Shown: positions 56,928 through 64,000 of the stretch, piece after piece
Numbering within the stretch: the first letter of the stretch is position 1
How the letters are laid out: the number at the start of each line of letters is the position of its first letter
Assembly: GCA_964036295.1 (NCBI GenBank)
Contig: OZ038471.1
Coordinates: 11,736,184 to 11,800,183 of the forward strand
Source: Plumapathes pennacea
Lineage: Eukaryota; Cnidaria; Anthozoa; Antipatharia; Myriopathidae
DNA: 64,000 bases
Direction: 5' to 3'
Notes under the pieces: generated by a model
Database searches by the model: none
Told to the model about the DNA's origin: nothing
Seen by the model: only the letters and a program-made list of their open reading frames with translations
Made by a program: the position numbers and the translations under genes

Positions 56928-59315
56928 TATTTTTATTTTTATTTTTATTTTTTTCTGGGTTACGAATCAGCACACGGTGATTGGTTCATATTTTCACGTG
57001 ATTTATGATGACGTTTTGTCATCACATGACTTGCCGGGCGAGCAGTTTTGAAGGAGATATGTGGGCGATGGAATTGTGCGTTGCTTGCCTTGGTTGGCTC
57101 TGTGGATTCTTTTATGGACCGCTCATCCTACTTACAAACGAATACGCCGGCTGCGGTAGACCCACACTAAATTTCATTGAGCGGTTTTGGCTTGGGTCGG
57201 TCCGTTCAGCCTCGAAAGCTTTGAAAAGAGCCGCAAATGAAGCAATGAATATATCAGTGAACATATCAAAGAACATATTAATGTTCTTATCAATGAACTG
57301 CATAGCTATGCACAACTGTACAGAAATGTACGAAGATCCTGACGTCCAGAACGTTGAGAACTTGAAGGAACAAGCTGAACGAAGGGGTTCCAAATGCAAA
57401 GATCAGAACCCGAATGATATTAACGGCGAAGCAACTTCGATTTTTGGCCGTCGCTTGATAGTGTATATGGAACTGTTTAGTATGAAGGTGAACTTAAAGG
57501 TACTTTGTATTCTTTTACTTTGTATTATTCTTGCTGATACAAGTAAAGCGTCAGAAAATCTGACTTTTCTTTGGAATCAACGTTTCACTCTGTTGTGCAT
57601 TTGTGTTGTTGTTGCGACATTTTGGCTCAGTGCCATGAAGATCAAACAGGCAGCAGATAACGTGGCGTTATTATTTGAAAATTGGAACGTGATTGAAGAA
57701 GAAGTGGTCGTTGGTAGATCTCGCTTTGAGCAGTTCTATTGTATTCCCACTGATGTTTATGTGAAAGAAAATCGAACTCGTCCAAGACGAAGTCGTGAGC
57801 CAAGCCGAGTGCCTTTGAATGAACTTTCGCGCGTTCTGAGCAAGGACAGGAAAAGCAGGCGACTATTACGAGAATACATTTCAAAGAATGTCCCAGAGTC
57901 GTCAAAAGTTCATGATTATACCAGAGCTTACGTACTTCACAATGCTAATGCATTCCGTGAACGTGCGCGTAAACAACATGGAAACAATAGAAAGCCACAG
58001 AAATGCAAAGAGAAAATTAGGATCAATAAACCATCGCTGCGAGAAAGCTATAAGTTCAAAAAGAAGTGGGCGAAAGCAGAAACCAAAGCTACGGTGAGCT
58101 TTAGCCGTAAAACAATGACGCTTTATGCTTTACTCTGTACATGACATCTGTTGCCTCATAAAATTCTTCTGCGTATCGTACATTGCCTGTTGAAGTGTAA
58201 AAAGCGCAATAATATTGTAAACATCTCTCGTGTGACATTCCTCGCTGTCAATTTTATATTTGTTACAGAGCACGAATACTCGAAAGCCTGATAGAAAGAA
58301 ACGTATTGAGTTAATAAAAGAAAACATACAAGTAGTGAAGCGAAAAAGTAAACTGCATCCCATTCAAATTGAACGCCATTTGGCTCTGTGGAATAGGCAC
58401 GGATAAACTGGATTTTAGGAAAAGATTTTGGCTCGCGTTCACCGCACAAGCTTTGAGAATAGCCGTAAACAAATGTTTGATGGTACTTCTGGGGTATTGC
58501 AAATATCTCTGTCGCCGATAAGTATTTAGTCCCGACGAAACTTTCTGTGGCGACACGAAATACTTTTGGGAAGATAACAGGGCGAAAACAGAAACCAAAG
58601 CTACGGTGAGCTTTAGCCGTAAAACAATGACGCTTTATGCTTTACTCTGTACATGACATCTGTTGCCTCATAAAATTCTTCTGCGTATCGTACATTGCCT
58701 GTTGAAGTGTTTCTTTCATTCGATCATGTAGCCTTTGTTTCGCAATGTTCATTAAATACCAGAAATGAAAAATACACCGAAATAATTCTGAGGATTGAGT
58801 TTGCAGTCACAAATGGACTGAACACACTGTGAACAAAAGCGCAATAATATTGTAAACATCTCTCGTGTGACATTCCTCGCTTTCAATTTTATATTTGTTA
58901 CAGAGCACGAATACTCGAAAGCCTGATAGAAGAAACGTATTGAGTTAATAAAAGAAAACACATAAGTAGTGAAGCGAAGGCTGGATTAATCGTGGCCTCT
59001 GATTAGAAATATGAGTCAAGGTCAAACTGTCAAAATCGATTGTGCATAAAAAGATATGTCACGCATTCTCAAGATGCAGGGTCGCTCAACCTTTAAGAAG
59101 CAAGTGTATGAGTGTTGTAATAATAATTTTTAGTTTAATCAAGGTGTCAAAAGAGCAAGGTGTCAAAAGCCAAGTTCTCTATACTGTGTGATATTTTTAT
59201 GGCGAGAAATTGGAAGTCTCTCTTGGGAGTTCCGCTCTTGTCCCCTACTTTCCATTTTACTGATTCTGGTCTCGACCCAACTCACGCCGCGAGCTCACTG
59301 GCAAGGCCAGTCTAG
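56928..59315 (+). mobile_element. Helitron-like element inserted in the provirus, carrying a unique 1 kb segment
   Basis: The 3' end (plus strand) is ACTGGC-AAG-GCCAGT hairpin, CTAG, then host T at 59316. The 5' end starts after host A at 56927 with TATTTTT repeats, then CTGGGTTACGAATCAGCACA. No target duplication: A|T insertion. The 5' dinucleotide is TA rather than the usual TC, so 'Helitron-like' is the safe term. Compared with other copies, about 57082-58083 is new sequence replacing the normal interior, with family units resuming at 58084 and repeating (spacing about 510 bp) to the end. Confidence 0.7.
57005..58144 (+). CDS. 379-aa ORF within the Helitron-like copy, probable captured sequence
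   Basis: The frame starts in family sequence (MMTFCHHMTCRASSFEGDMW), enters unique sequence around residue 26, and returns to family sequence at its last 20 or so residues (AETKATVSFSRKT). The unique part has hydrophobic segments at about 28-45, 163-178 and 193-212 and a strongly basic C-terminal third (TRPRRSREPSRVPLNELSRV; KQHGNNRKPQKCKEKIRINK). No known domain recognised. No introns seen. Either a captured host or viral gene piece or a protein of the element itself; the open frame of over 1 kb argues for recent capture or selection. Confidence 0.45.
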   Translation: MMTFCHHMTCRASSFEGDMWAMELCVACLGWLCGFFYGPLILLTNEYAGCGRPTLNFIERFWLGSVRSASKALKRAANEAMNISVNISKNILMFLSMNCIAMHNCTEMYEDPDVQNVENLKEQAERRGSKCKDQNPNDINGEATSIFGRRLIVYMELFSMKVNLKVLCILLLCIILADTSKASENLTFLWNQRFTLLCICVVVATFWLSAMKIKQAADNVALLFENWNVIEEEVVVGRSRFEQFYCIPTDVYVKENRTRPRRSREPSRVPLNELSRVLSKDRKSRRLLREYISKNVPESSKVHDYTRAYVLHNANAFRERARKQHGNNRKPQKCKEKIRINKPSLRESYKFKKKWAKAETKATVSFSRKTMTLYALLCT

Positions 59316-59479
59316 TCTTGATTCGTCTCAACGGGTTTTTTCACAACCATTTCATGTTCGACATGTTCTTCAGATTTTGGTGGATAAAAAATCTATAACC
59401 GTGATATATCATAAAACAAGAACCTATCAAACCGGCTGTCATTTATAATCCATTAGTCACATCCAAGAAACTCAAAGTA

Positions 59480-59662
59480 TTAACACTCATTATTTTTCTG
59501 ATTTTCCTGACTCTTCTTTAATGCTTCTCTTGCTTCCTTGTTCTTTTTTGCCAAGGCTTTACCAGCGGCGACTTTCTTTGGATCTTTTTTCTTCACAGGT
59601 TTCTTTTCGATATCGGTCGGAACACTTGTTATTTGATCTGTATTTTCTATAGATTCTGACAT
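59480..59662 (-). CDS. Small Lys-rich provirus protein (60 aa)
   Basis: Acidic start MSESIENTDQITSVPTDIEK, then basic KKKDPKKVAAGKALAKKNKE and a helical tail. A TTTAAAAGTATG box lies 28 bp before the ATG. Size and charge suit a DNA-condensing core protein; inferred from composition only. Confidence 0.6.
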   Translation of the reverse strand: MSESIENTDQITSVPTDIEKKPVKKKDPKKVAAGKALAKKNKEAREALKKSQENQKNNEC

Positions 59663-59710
59663 TTTTAAAATGCTACCTCATACTTTTAAATTGTATTAGA
59701 ACGAAAAAAC

Positions 59711-59929
59711 TTATGTAATATATGATGGCGGTTCCACTTTAACAAGCTTTCTTCGTCTTCGTCTCTTAACAGTTTTCGTAGTTTTCTTAGTTGTCTTCAC
59801 ATGATTTTTTGTGATGACCTTTTTCTTGATGATGGTAGTTATTACGATTTTTACTTCCGAATCTGATTCTGATTCTGATTCTGATTTTGGCTCTTTAGTT
59901 TTATTAACGTCTAATTCTAATTCTTCCAT
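59711..59929 (-). CDS. Small basic provirus protein with C-terminal PPSY (72 aa)
   Basis: An acidic start with repeated SESESESDSE is followed by a beta/Ile-Val stretch, a Lys/Thr run (KNHVKTTKKTTKTVKRRRRR) and KLVKVEPPSYIT. PPSY (67-70) fits the PPxY late-domain/WW-ligand pattern. A TCTAAAAGTATC box lies 27 bp before the start. Possibly a core protein; the acidic-basic split is typical of nucleic-acid-binding small virion proteins. Confidence 0.6.
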   Translation of the reverse strand: MEELELDVNKTKEPKSESESESDSEVKIVITTIIKKKVITKNHVKTTKKTTKTVKRRRRRKLVKVEPPSYIT

Positions 59930-60002
59930 TTTACTTTAATTTTTGATACTTTTAGATTGTTTTAGCATTTTCTAACGAAATGCTAACAAAACAGAAATAC
60001 AT

Positions 60003-60566
60003 TTATTCTTTCTTTATTTCATGTTCAACAGATTCATCTTTTGTAAATACAACATGTTTTACAATATCACAAGCAACTTTCGAAAAAGCTACAACGTCTC
60101 CATATTCCTCAGAAACTTTTGACGCATACCTTCCAATTCTTCTTCCTAATTGTTTATTATCCAACAAATCTTTCTTCAAAGACTCTTCATCATCAAAAGT
60201 GAGAAAATACGAAAGTCCTTTGACAACTCCTTCAACAAATACTCCCATTCCATCTTTCATTAATTCTTGACCAGATTTTTCTTCATAAATTTTGAATAAA
60301 GATTCTATTTCAATGGCATTCTTTTTTCTACTATCAACTGCACTTATGTTCTCTCCAACATATTTTTCCAAACCATCCAACATGGCAACTGATGCAAGAA
60401 TATCTCTTTTTCTTGATATTTTAATTTGTACCTCTGCATCTATTTCAGGTTCTTCTTTATTTTTTCTTGCTCTTGGTTTTCTTTTTGGTTTCTGTTTTTC
60501 GACTAGAGTTGATTCTTCTTTTGGTTGATTTTCTTCAATATTGACATAATCATTTACAGTTTCCAT
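60003..60566 (-). CDS. Provirus protein of unknown function (187 aa, intact)
   Basis: A disordered N-terminus with KQKPKRKPRARKNKEEPEID (a nuclear-localisation-like basic patch) is followed by an all-helical body (ISRKRDILASVAMLDGLEKY, SLFKIYEEKSGQELMKDGMG, VFVEGVVKGLSYFLTFDDEE, KQLGRRIGRYASKVSEEYGD). CTTAAGATTTCATTT lies 26 bp before the ATG, 102 bp from the ATPase gene. No recognised domain. Confidence 0.65.
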   Translation of the reverse strand: METVNDYVNIEENQPKEESTLVEKQKPKRKPRARKNKEEPEIDAEVQIKISRKRDILASVAMLDGLEKYVGENISAVDSRKKNAIEIESLFKIYEEKSGQELMKDGMGVFVEGVVKGLSYFLTFDDEESLKKDLLDNKQLGRRIGRYASKVSEEYGDVVAFSKVACDIVKHVVFTKDESVEHEIKKE

Positions 60567-60668
60567 TTTATTTGTGTAAATGAAATCTTAAGTTGTTTGT
60601 GGAATTTCAACATGATATGAAAATGGATGACGAAGAGAAAAACAAATTCTTGAGTAATTATCATTTTT

Positions 60669-61241
60669 TTAAATTTCACAAATAATTTTCTTTTCATTAT
60701 TATCAATTCCAGAACCAAACTTTTTGAACAGTAAATCTGTTCCATCAGATTCTGGATTATGAAACGCAATCACACATCCAAGATTTTCTCTGAATGGTTT
60801 CGCGATGCTTGTTAAATGTTGTGTTAAAACCCAAACGGAAATTCCAATATGTCTTCCACTAAACACGAGATCAATTCATTTACTGCTTCTCTTTTTCACA
60901 TCTGCACTCACTGCACATTCATCAAGAATTATGAGAACTTTGGTTTGTCTTCCGAGATCATCCATTTTATTATCGTGAAATAGATCTGCACAAATTTCCA
61001 AACACTCTTCAACATCTTCAGATTCACTCGCATTTGGCATCATAACGAAAAAGCATTTGTCAAGATTAGCAAATCCTTCATAAGTTTTGTTTGTTGCAAA
61101 AGTTGGACAAATCAATACGATAAAGTCAAAGACATGTCTAAAAGGTCCTCTCAAAAGATCAACCAAGTATTGTGTTTTTCCACAATTATTCGGACCAGTA
61201 ATCAAACAATGAAATGGTACTTTTGATTTCATATTTTCCAT
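60669..61241 (-). pseudogene. A32-like genome-packaging ATPase, one in-frame TGA
   Basis: The ATG at 61241 (MENMKSKVPFHCLITG) is preferred over the upstream GTG; a CTTAAAAATATG box precedes it by 29 bp. Walker A is GPNNCGKT, Walker B is VLIILDECA (hydrophobic stretch plus DE), and after the TGA at 60876-60878 the frame continues with FSGRHIGISVWVLTQHLTSI and PKPFREN-type residues (here AKPFRENLGC), the conserved sensor/arginine-finger region. Total about 190 residues, short for the family but with all core motifs. The family pumps DNA into capsids in Polintons, adintoviruses and large DNA viruses. The stop splits the gene between Walker B and the sensor, so this copy should be inactive unless the stop is read through. 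Confidence 0.85.
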
Positions 61242-61280
61242 TTTTGAATATGAAATCACATATTTTTAAGTCTTGGAATC

Positions 61281-62482
61281 TCAAGAAGATGGTTGAATTC
61301 TCACGTCTTTTACTACTCCATCACTAACTAAAACTGCTGCATCAGATACAACAAAAACGTAACAATTTACTGTCGTAGAGGCAACTCCGGCCATGTCAAC
61401 AACCAATCTAACACCATCCTGAGACCTTCCTACTACAATTCCATCACCATGAAGATTATTATCTGGTGTGGATCTTAAATCAACCCATAACGCAAACTTG
61501 TCATTATGAAAGTCTATTTCATTAAAGTGATCCTCTACATAATCGAACCTTTTCAAAATCATTGGCCAAAGATCTCGTAAAATATTCCATCTGAAAATAA
61601 CTTGTGTGGAACACCATTAATAGAAACTTTGACAGAATTAACGAGAGGATTAAGAAACTCCTCAGCTTTTCTTTTACCTGAAGTAAAAGCCTTCAAAAAG
61701 AACAGCATGATTCCTTTCATACAGCTTCTTGGAGTATTTACATGAAGATTAATAACAGATCTAGAACCAATGTCAATTGATGGAATTGTTTCAAAGTGAT
61801 GAACATCCTCAAAGTAAAAAGTTCTCCCGCTTTGATAAACGTTACTCGCTTGAAATGCCAAATTTTGATCTTCGATGGTTGAATATTCTAATTCTATATC
61901 TTTCAACTCACAACCATGTCCTTTTGTAGCGTCTTTTGTTACAACTATTGCAGAAGCGAGGGATAGTTTTATCTCAAATCTCAGGTTTGACTTCAGTCCT
62001 CTTTGATAATAAACACCATGATCATCTAACACTGGGTGAGATAAAGGAATGTGATACCTTTCGTCATAAGTAATGCTAGTTTGCTTCATTATCTTCGCTT
62101 CACCAGATCCTTTCGTCATAGCTAGCCTCTTAGCATCACTCATTACCCCTCTTTTTACAGCTTCCTCACATGTTAACATGTCATGGTACCCATGAAAAAT
62201 GTCATATCTATCTGTGTCACAAATAGTTTTTCCACCAAATATAATTTTCATGTTATTCACTAAATTTCTTGACACATTTTGAACGAGATGATTATCAGCT
62301 TCTCCTTTTTCTACATTCACTTTGAACCTCAAAAACATGCTCCTTGGCACATCAACATAAAGCGTTTCCCCAGGCTTAGCAGACAATGGTGTGAAAGTCG
62401 TTCTATGAACTGTTCTCTCTGCCTTCATCGCCTTTGACAATTTCGGTTTCCTAGTTGGATTAAGTATTTCTGCAAATGACAT
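61281..62482 (-). pseudogene. Major capsid protein, double-jelly-roll type, one frameshift
   Basis: The ATG at 62482 follows TTTAAGGATTTGGTA. The first 307 codons contain TLYVDVPRSMFLRFKVNVEK, a GGKTICDTDRYDIFHGYHDM segment, YHIPLSHPVLDDHGVYYQRG, LKSNLRFEIKLSLASAIVV and INGVPHKLFSDG. This alternates strands as in Polinton/adintovirus capsids. A one-base shift near 61577 moves the frame into MILKRFDYVEDHFNEIDFHN, FALWVDLRSTPDNNLHGDG and a final CYVFVVSDAAVLV strand pair. The TGA/ATG overlap at 61559-61562 is more likely a by-product of the shift than a real second gene. The total of about 400 codons is compact for the family. Assignment rests on layout, neighbours (ATPase, integrase, polymerase) and strand pattern. 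Confidence 0.75.
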
Positions 62483-62486
62483 ATTT

Positions 62487-62515
62487 ATTTAAAAACGTAA
62501 TACCAAATCCTTAAA
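62487..62515. promoter_or_regulatory. Divergent promoter between capsid and integrase genes with the shared YTTAAR box
   Basis: The 41-bp gap carries TTTAAGGATTTGGTA on the minus strand (62515-62501), 33 bp before the capsid ATG. On the plus strand TTTAAAAACG (62488) lies 36 bp before the integrase ATG. The same type of box precedes most genes of the provirus (see findings). Confidence 0.55.
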
Positions 62516-62523
62516 TTAAAAAG

Positions 62524-63498
62524 ATGGAAAAGATTTATTTCTCGTCAAAAGGATATTGGAAAGGACAATCAGCAATTAAGAAACTTTCTTCAGAAGCAAA
62601 AGTTAATGTTGAAGAAGCCAAAAGGTGGTTATCAAAACAAGCACTTCGGCAAATTTATCTTCCTCCACCAAATTATGTTCCAAGACCACATTGGATTATT
62701 TCAGAACCAAACGAAATTCATCAAGCTGATCTCTTATTCCTTCCACACGACAAAGTTGGAAGAAAAACTTATAAATATGCTTTAGTTGTTATTGATATTG
62801 CTTCAAGATATGTCGATGCAGAATCTCTTACAAGTAAGTCAAGTGATGAAGTATCAAACGCTTTCAGAAAAATTTATTCAAGAAAATTAAAATGGCCAAA
62901 AACTTTGATTGTAGATCCAGGAAGAGAATTCATGGGATCTGTAACAACTTTGATGAACAAAAAAGCCACCGTTATCAAACGATCAGAAGCCGGTAATCAT
63001 AGAGCACAGGCTTTTGTTGAGAGAGCAAACAAAACATTAGGAGAAAAAATATTTAGTCAACAATATGCTGATGAAATGTTAACTGAAGGCAGATCAACAA
63101 AGTGGGTAAATAGGTTACCAAATATCGTGAAAACTATCAACAACCACGTCACTCGATTGACTGGTAAAAAAGCAATTAATGCTTATCATGAGAAAAATGT
63201 TGAACAAGAATTCAAAAATTATTCTCGACCTGTAGGATTTGATGAAAAAAGACTTGATCCTGGTGAAAAAGTGAGATATTTACTTTCTCCTGGTGAGGAA
63301 GAAGGAGGAAGTGTGAGGAGAGCTACTGATCCTATATGGAGTACAAAAGTTTTTGAATTGAAGAAAACTGTAATTTCTAAAAATCAACCAGTTTTGTACT
63401 ATTTAGACGATGGACTAAAAAGAGGATTCGTCAGAGAAGAATTACAAATTATTCCAGAAGATACAGAATTACCACCAAAATTCGTATTGAAACAATGA
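62524..63498 (+). CDS. Retroviral-type DDE integrase (324 aa, intact)
   Basis: An N-terminal helical region (residues 1-55, SSEAKVNVEEAKRWLSKQAL) precedes the rve core. Catalytic residues are Asp69 (HQADL), Asp131 (LIVDPGREF) and Glu166 (AFVERANK), an exact D,D-35-E spacing. The C-terminal part (VFELKKTVISKNQPVLYYLD) is an SH3/chromo-like module. Polinton and adintovirus integrases insert the element with short terminal duplications. The frame has no break, although capsid and ATPase genes nearby are damaged. It is divergent from the capsid gene and convergent with the polymerase gene, with 26 bp between stops. Confidence 0.95.
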   Translation: MEKIYFSSKGYWKGQSAIKKLSSEAKVNVEEAKRWLSKQALRQIYLPPPNYVPRPHWIISEPNEIHQADLLFLPHDKVGRKTYKYALVVIDIASRYVDAESLTSKSSDEVSNAFRKIYSRKLKWPKTLIVDPGREFMGSVTTLMNKKATVIKRSEAGNHRAQAFVERANKTLGEKIFSQQYADEMLTEGRSTKWVNRLPNIVKTINNHVTRLTGKKAINAYHEKNVEQEFKNYSRPVGFDEKRLDPGEKVRYLLSPGEEEGGSVRRATDPIWSTKVFELKKTVISKNQPVLYYLDDGLKRGFVREELQIIPEDTELPPKFVLKQ

Positions 63499-63524
63499 TT
63501 TCATATCACTTTTGATAATTGATT

Positions 63525-64000
63525 CTAAGCAGCAGCACTCGTAATTTTATAATGACCGAGAGCTAAAGTGTCTACCCCATTTGGTAATATGTATCTTTTA
63601 TCATCATCAGCAGAAAGTGCAATTTTATTAACTCTTTGAGAAAATAGATTATGACCATAAGAACGTATTCTTCCCATCTCTCTCATTTGCTGTTTTTTAG
63701 AAAATAAAACTTCTCTCATATGATCCATTCCAATCGCTTTCTTGACTACTTCCTTATTGATTCCTTTACATTTGATATCGTCTTTTGATTCCAAAGATAT
63801 TCCATACAACTTTGCTCTTAAACCAACAAACTCAAAAATCTCAACACCATTTGTTTCGTCTTTGAACATTCCAAGTACTTTTTTATTCAAACCAAATGGA
63901 ATGCCACTTGGATGATCTTTTGAAATCTCACTAGTGTCAAAATGTGTTTTCACATCAGGTGTAATATCTTTATAAAAATCCTCTGTTTCAATTTCATAAG
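63525..64000 (-). CDS. Protein-primed family B DNA polymerase, C-terminal part (5' end beyond window)
   Basis: The frame is open to the window edge; about 158 codons are visible. It reads from a YEIETEDFYKDI segment through HFDTSEISKDHPSGIPFGLN, KKVLGMFKDE, EFVGLRAKLYGIS, a KCKGINKEVVKKA linker and NKIALSADDDKRYILPNG to the stop. These are the conserved C-terminal thumb-side motifs of Polinton/adintovirus PolB; the catalytic YxDTD motif should lie just beyond the window. Together with the integrase it identifies the element. The true start is not visible; the internal ATG at 63953 is not the start. Confidence 0.88.
   Translation of the reverse strand, partial: YEIETEDFYKDITPDVKTHFDTSEISKDHPSGIPFGLNKKVLGMFKDETNGVEIFEFVGLRAKLYGISLESKDDIKCKGINKEVVKKAIGMDHMREVLFSKKQQMREMGRIRSYGHNLFSQRVNKIALSADDDKRYILPNGVDTLALGHYKITSAAA

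Larger units (their letters stand above)
56807..59442 (-). pseudogene. Small provirus gene (about 82 codons) split by a Helitron-like insertion
   Basis: The 5' part is 59442-59316: a hydrophobic start MTAGLIGSCFMIYHGYRF, a one-base length change in a T run near 59384, then acidic/Val-rich codons ending ...KKPVETNQ. The 3' part is 56927-56807: DDDEDTLSNPKLVGFATSNK and on to the stop at 56807-56809. Deleting 56928-59315 joins the two parts in frame with no extra or missing base at the junction. Predicted single-pass membrane protein with a charged tail. Confidence 0.65.
49740..64000. mobile_element. Polinton/adintovirus-like endogenous virus, right end outside the window
   Basis: The diagnostic set is present: protein-primed family B DNA polymerase C-terminus (63525-64000), retroviral-type DDE integrase (62524-63498), A32-like packaging ATPase (60669-61241) and a double-jelly-roll-type major capsid (61281-62482). 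About a dozen small genes accompany them. The left boundary is placed only roughly, between the LINE break (about 49716) and the first gene (49846), near a CCTCA repeat at about 49745-49764. Terminal repeats and a 6-bp duplication cannot be tested because the right end is off the window. It sits in an intron of the convertase gene. Several genes are broken by single stops or shifts, so this copy is fossil. Confidence 0.88.

Noticed and set aside
49846-61241. Stop-codon reassignment or programmed readthrough in the provirus
   Set aside because: TAA, TAG and TGA all occur as interruptions and frameshifts are equally common, while intact genes end normally; decay is simpler.
61281-61562. Separate 93-aa gene overlapping the capsid stop (ATGA overlap)
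   Set aside because: Its content continues the capsid strand pattern and the total length fits a single-base shift, so I treat it as the capsid C-terminus.

Overview
The window looks like animal nuclear DNA, most likely from a cnidarian and probably an anthozoan such as a stony coral. The grounds are AT-rich DNA, small GT-AG-bounded exons scattered among kilobases of intron, dense layers of DNA transposons, Helitron-like elements, LINE, Penelope and SINE remnants, and a 14 kb Polinton/adintovirus-like provirus whose gene set resembles what I know from cnidarian genomes. The organism call is inference. All exons, repeats and target-site duplications were found by eye.

Host genes. (1) A six-exon minus-strand gene (7844-10847) encodes a 242-residue secreted BRICHOS precursor: signal peptide, linker, BRICHOS domain, a basic RSRKKR site and a C-terminal Cys-rich peptide of about 64 residues. 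All exon phases agree. (2) A plus-strand gene starting at 22323 encodes a divergent furin/kexin-type proprotein convertase. Eight exons in the window give 333 residues: signal peptide, prodomain, and the catalytic domain up to past the oxyanion Asn. The catalytic-Ser exon is not visible and should lie beyond the window, because a LINE fragment and the provirus sit in the intron after exon 8. A convertase gene next to a gene whose product carries a convertase-type site is suggestive only.

Transposon layers. A Helitron-like non-autonomous family (terminal hairpin plus CTAG followed by T, no target duplication) occurs at about 1.2, 13.9-15.5, 16.1-22.0, 34.9-36.7, 37.0-46.7 and 56.9-59.3 kb. Two copies were split by later insertions: one by a 4.1 kb CACG-ended element (16653-20761, 2-bp duplication), the other by a 7.7 kb element with about 72-bp terminal inverted repeats (37175-44860, duplication ACTATTT) plus a 1.1 kb foldback (44868-45967). 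A 4.8 kb CACTG-ended element (25404-30184, duplication AGT) fills convertase intron 3. There are also nested MITEs, a tRNA-Glu-like sequence, a tRNA-derived SINE, a Penelope GIY-YIG remnant, and LINE endonuclease sequence.

Provirus (about 49.75 kb to beyond 64 kb). From the right come protein-primed DNA polymerase B (C-terminus only), an intact DDE integrase, a double-jelly-roll-type major capsid gene, an A32-like packaging ATPase, small basic proteins, and a block of six or seven small predicted membrane or coiled-coil proteins. At the left are a large tail-anchored protein, a possible ssDNA-binding protein and a Cys/His 18-residue-repeat protein. Several genes carry one stop or frameshift, so the copy is an old endogenous one, but integrase and several others are open. 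Three features stand out: a shared YTTAAR-type motif 26-39 bp upstream of nearly every start codon; PSAP/PPxY late-domain-like motifs at two C-termini; and a Helitron-like insertion that split one provirus gene exactly between A and T, proving the order of events.
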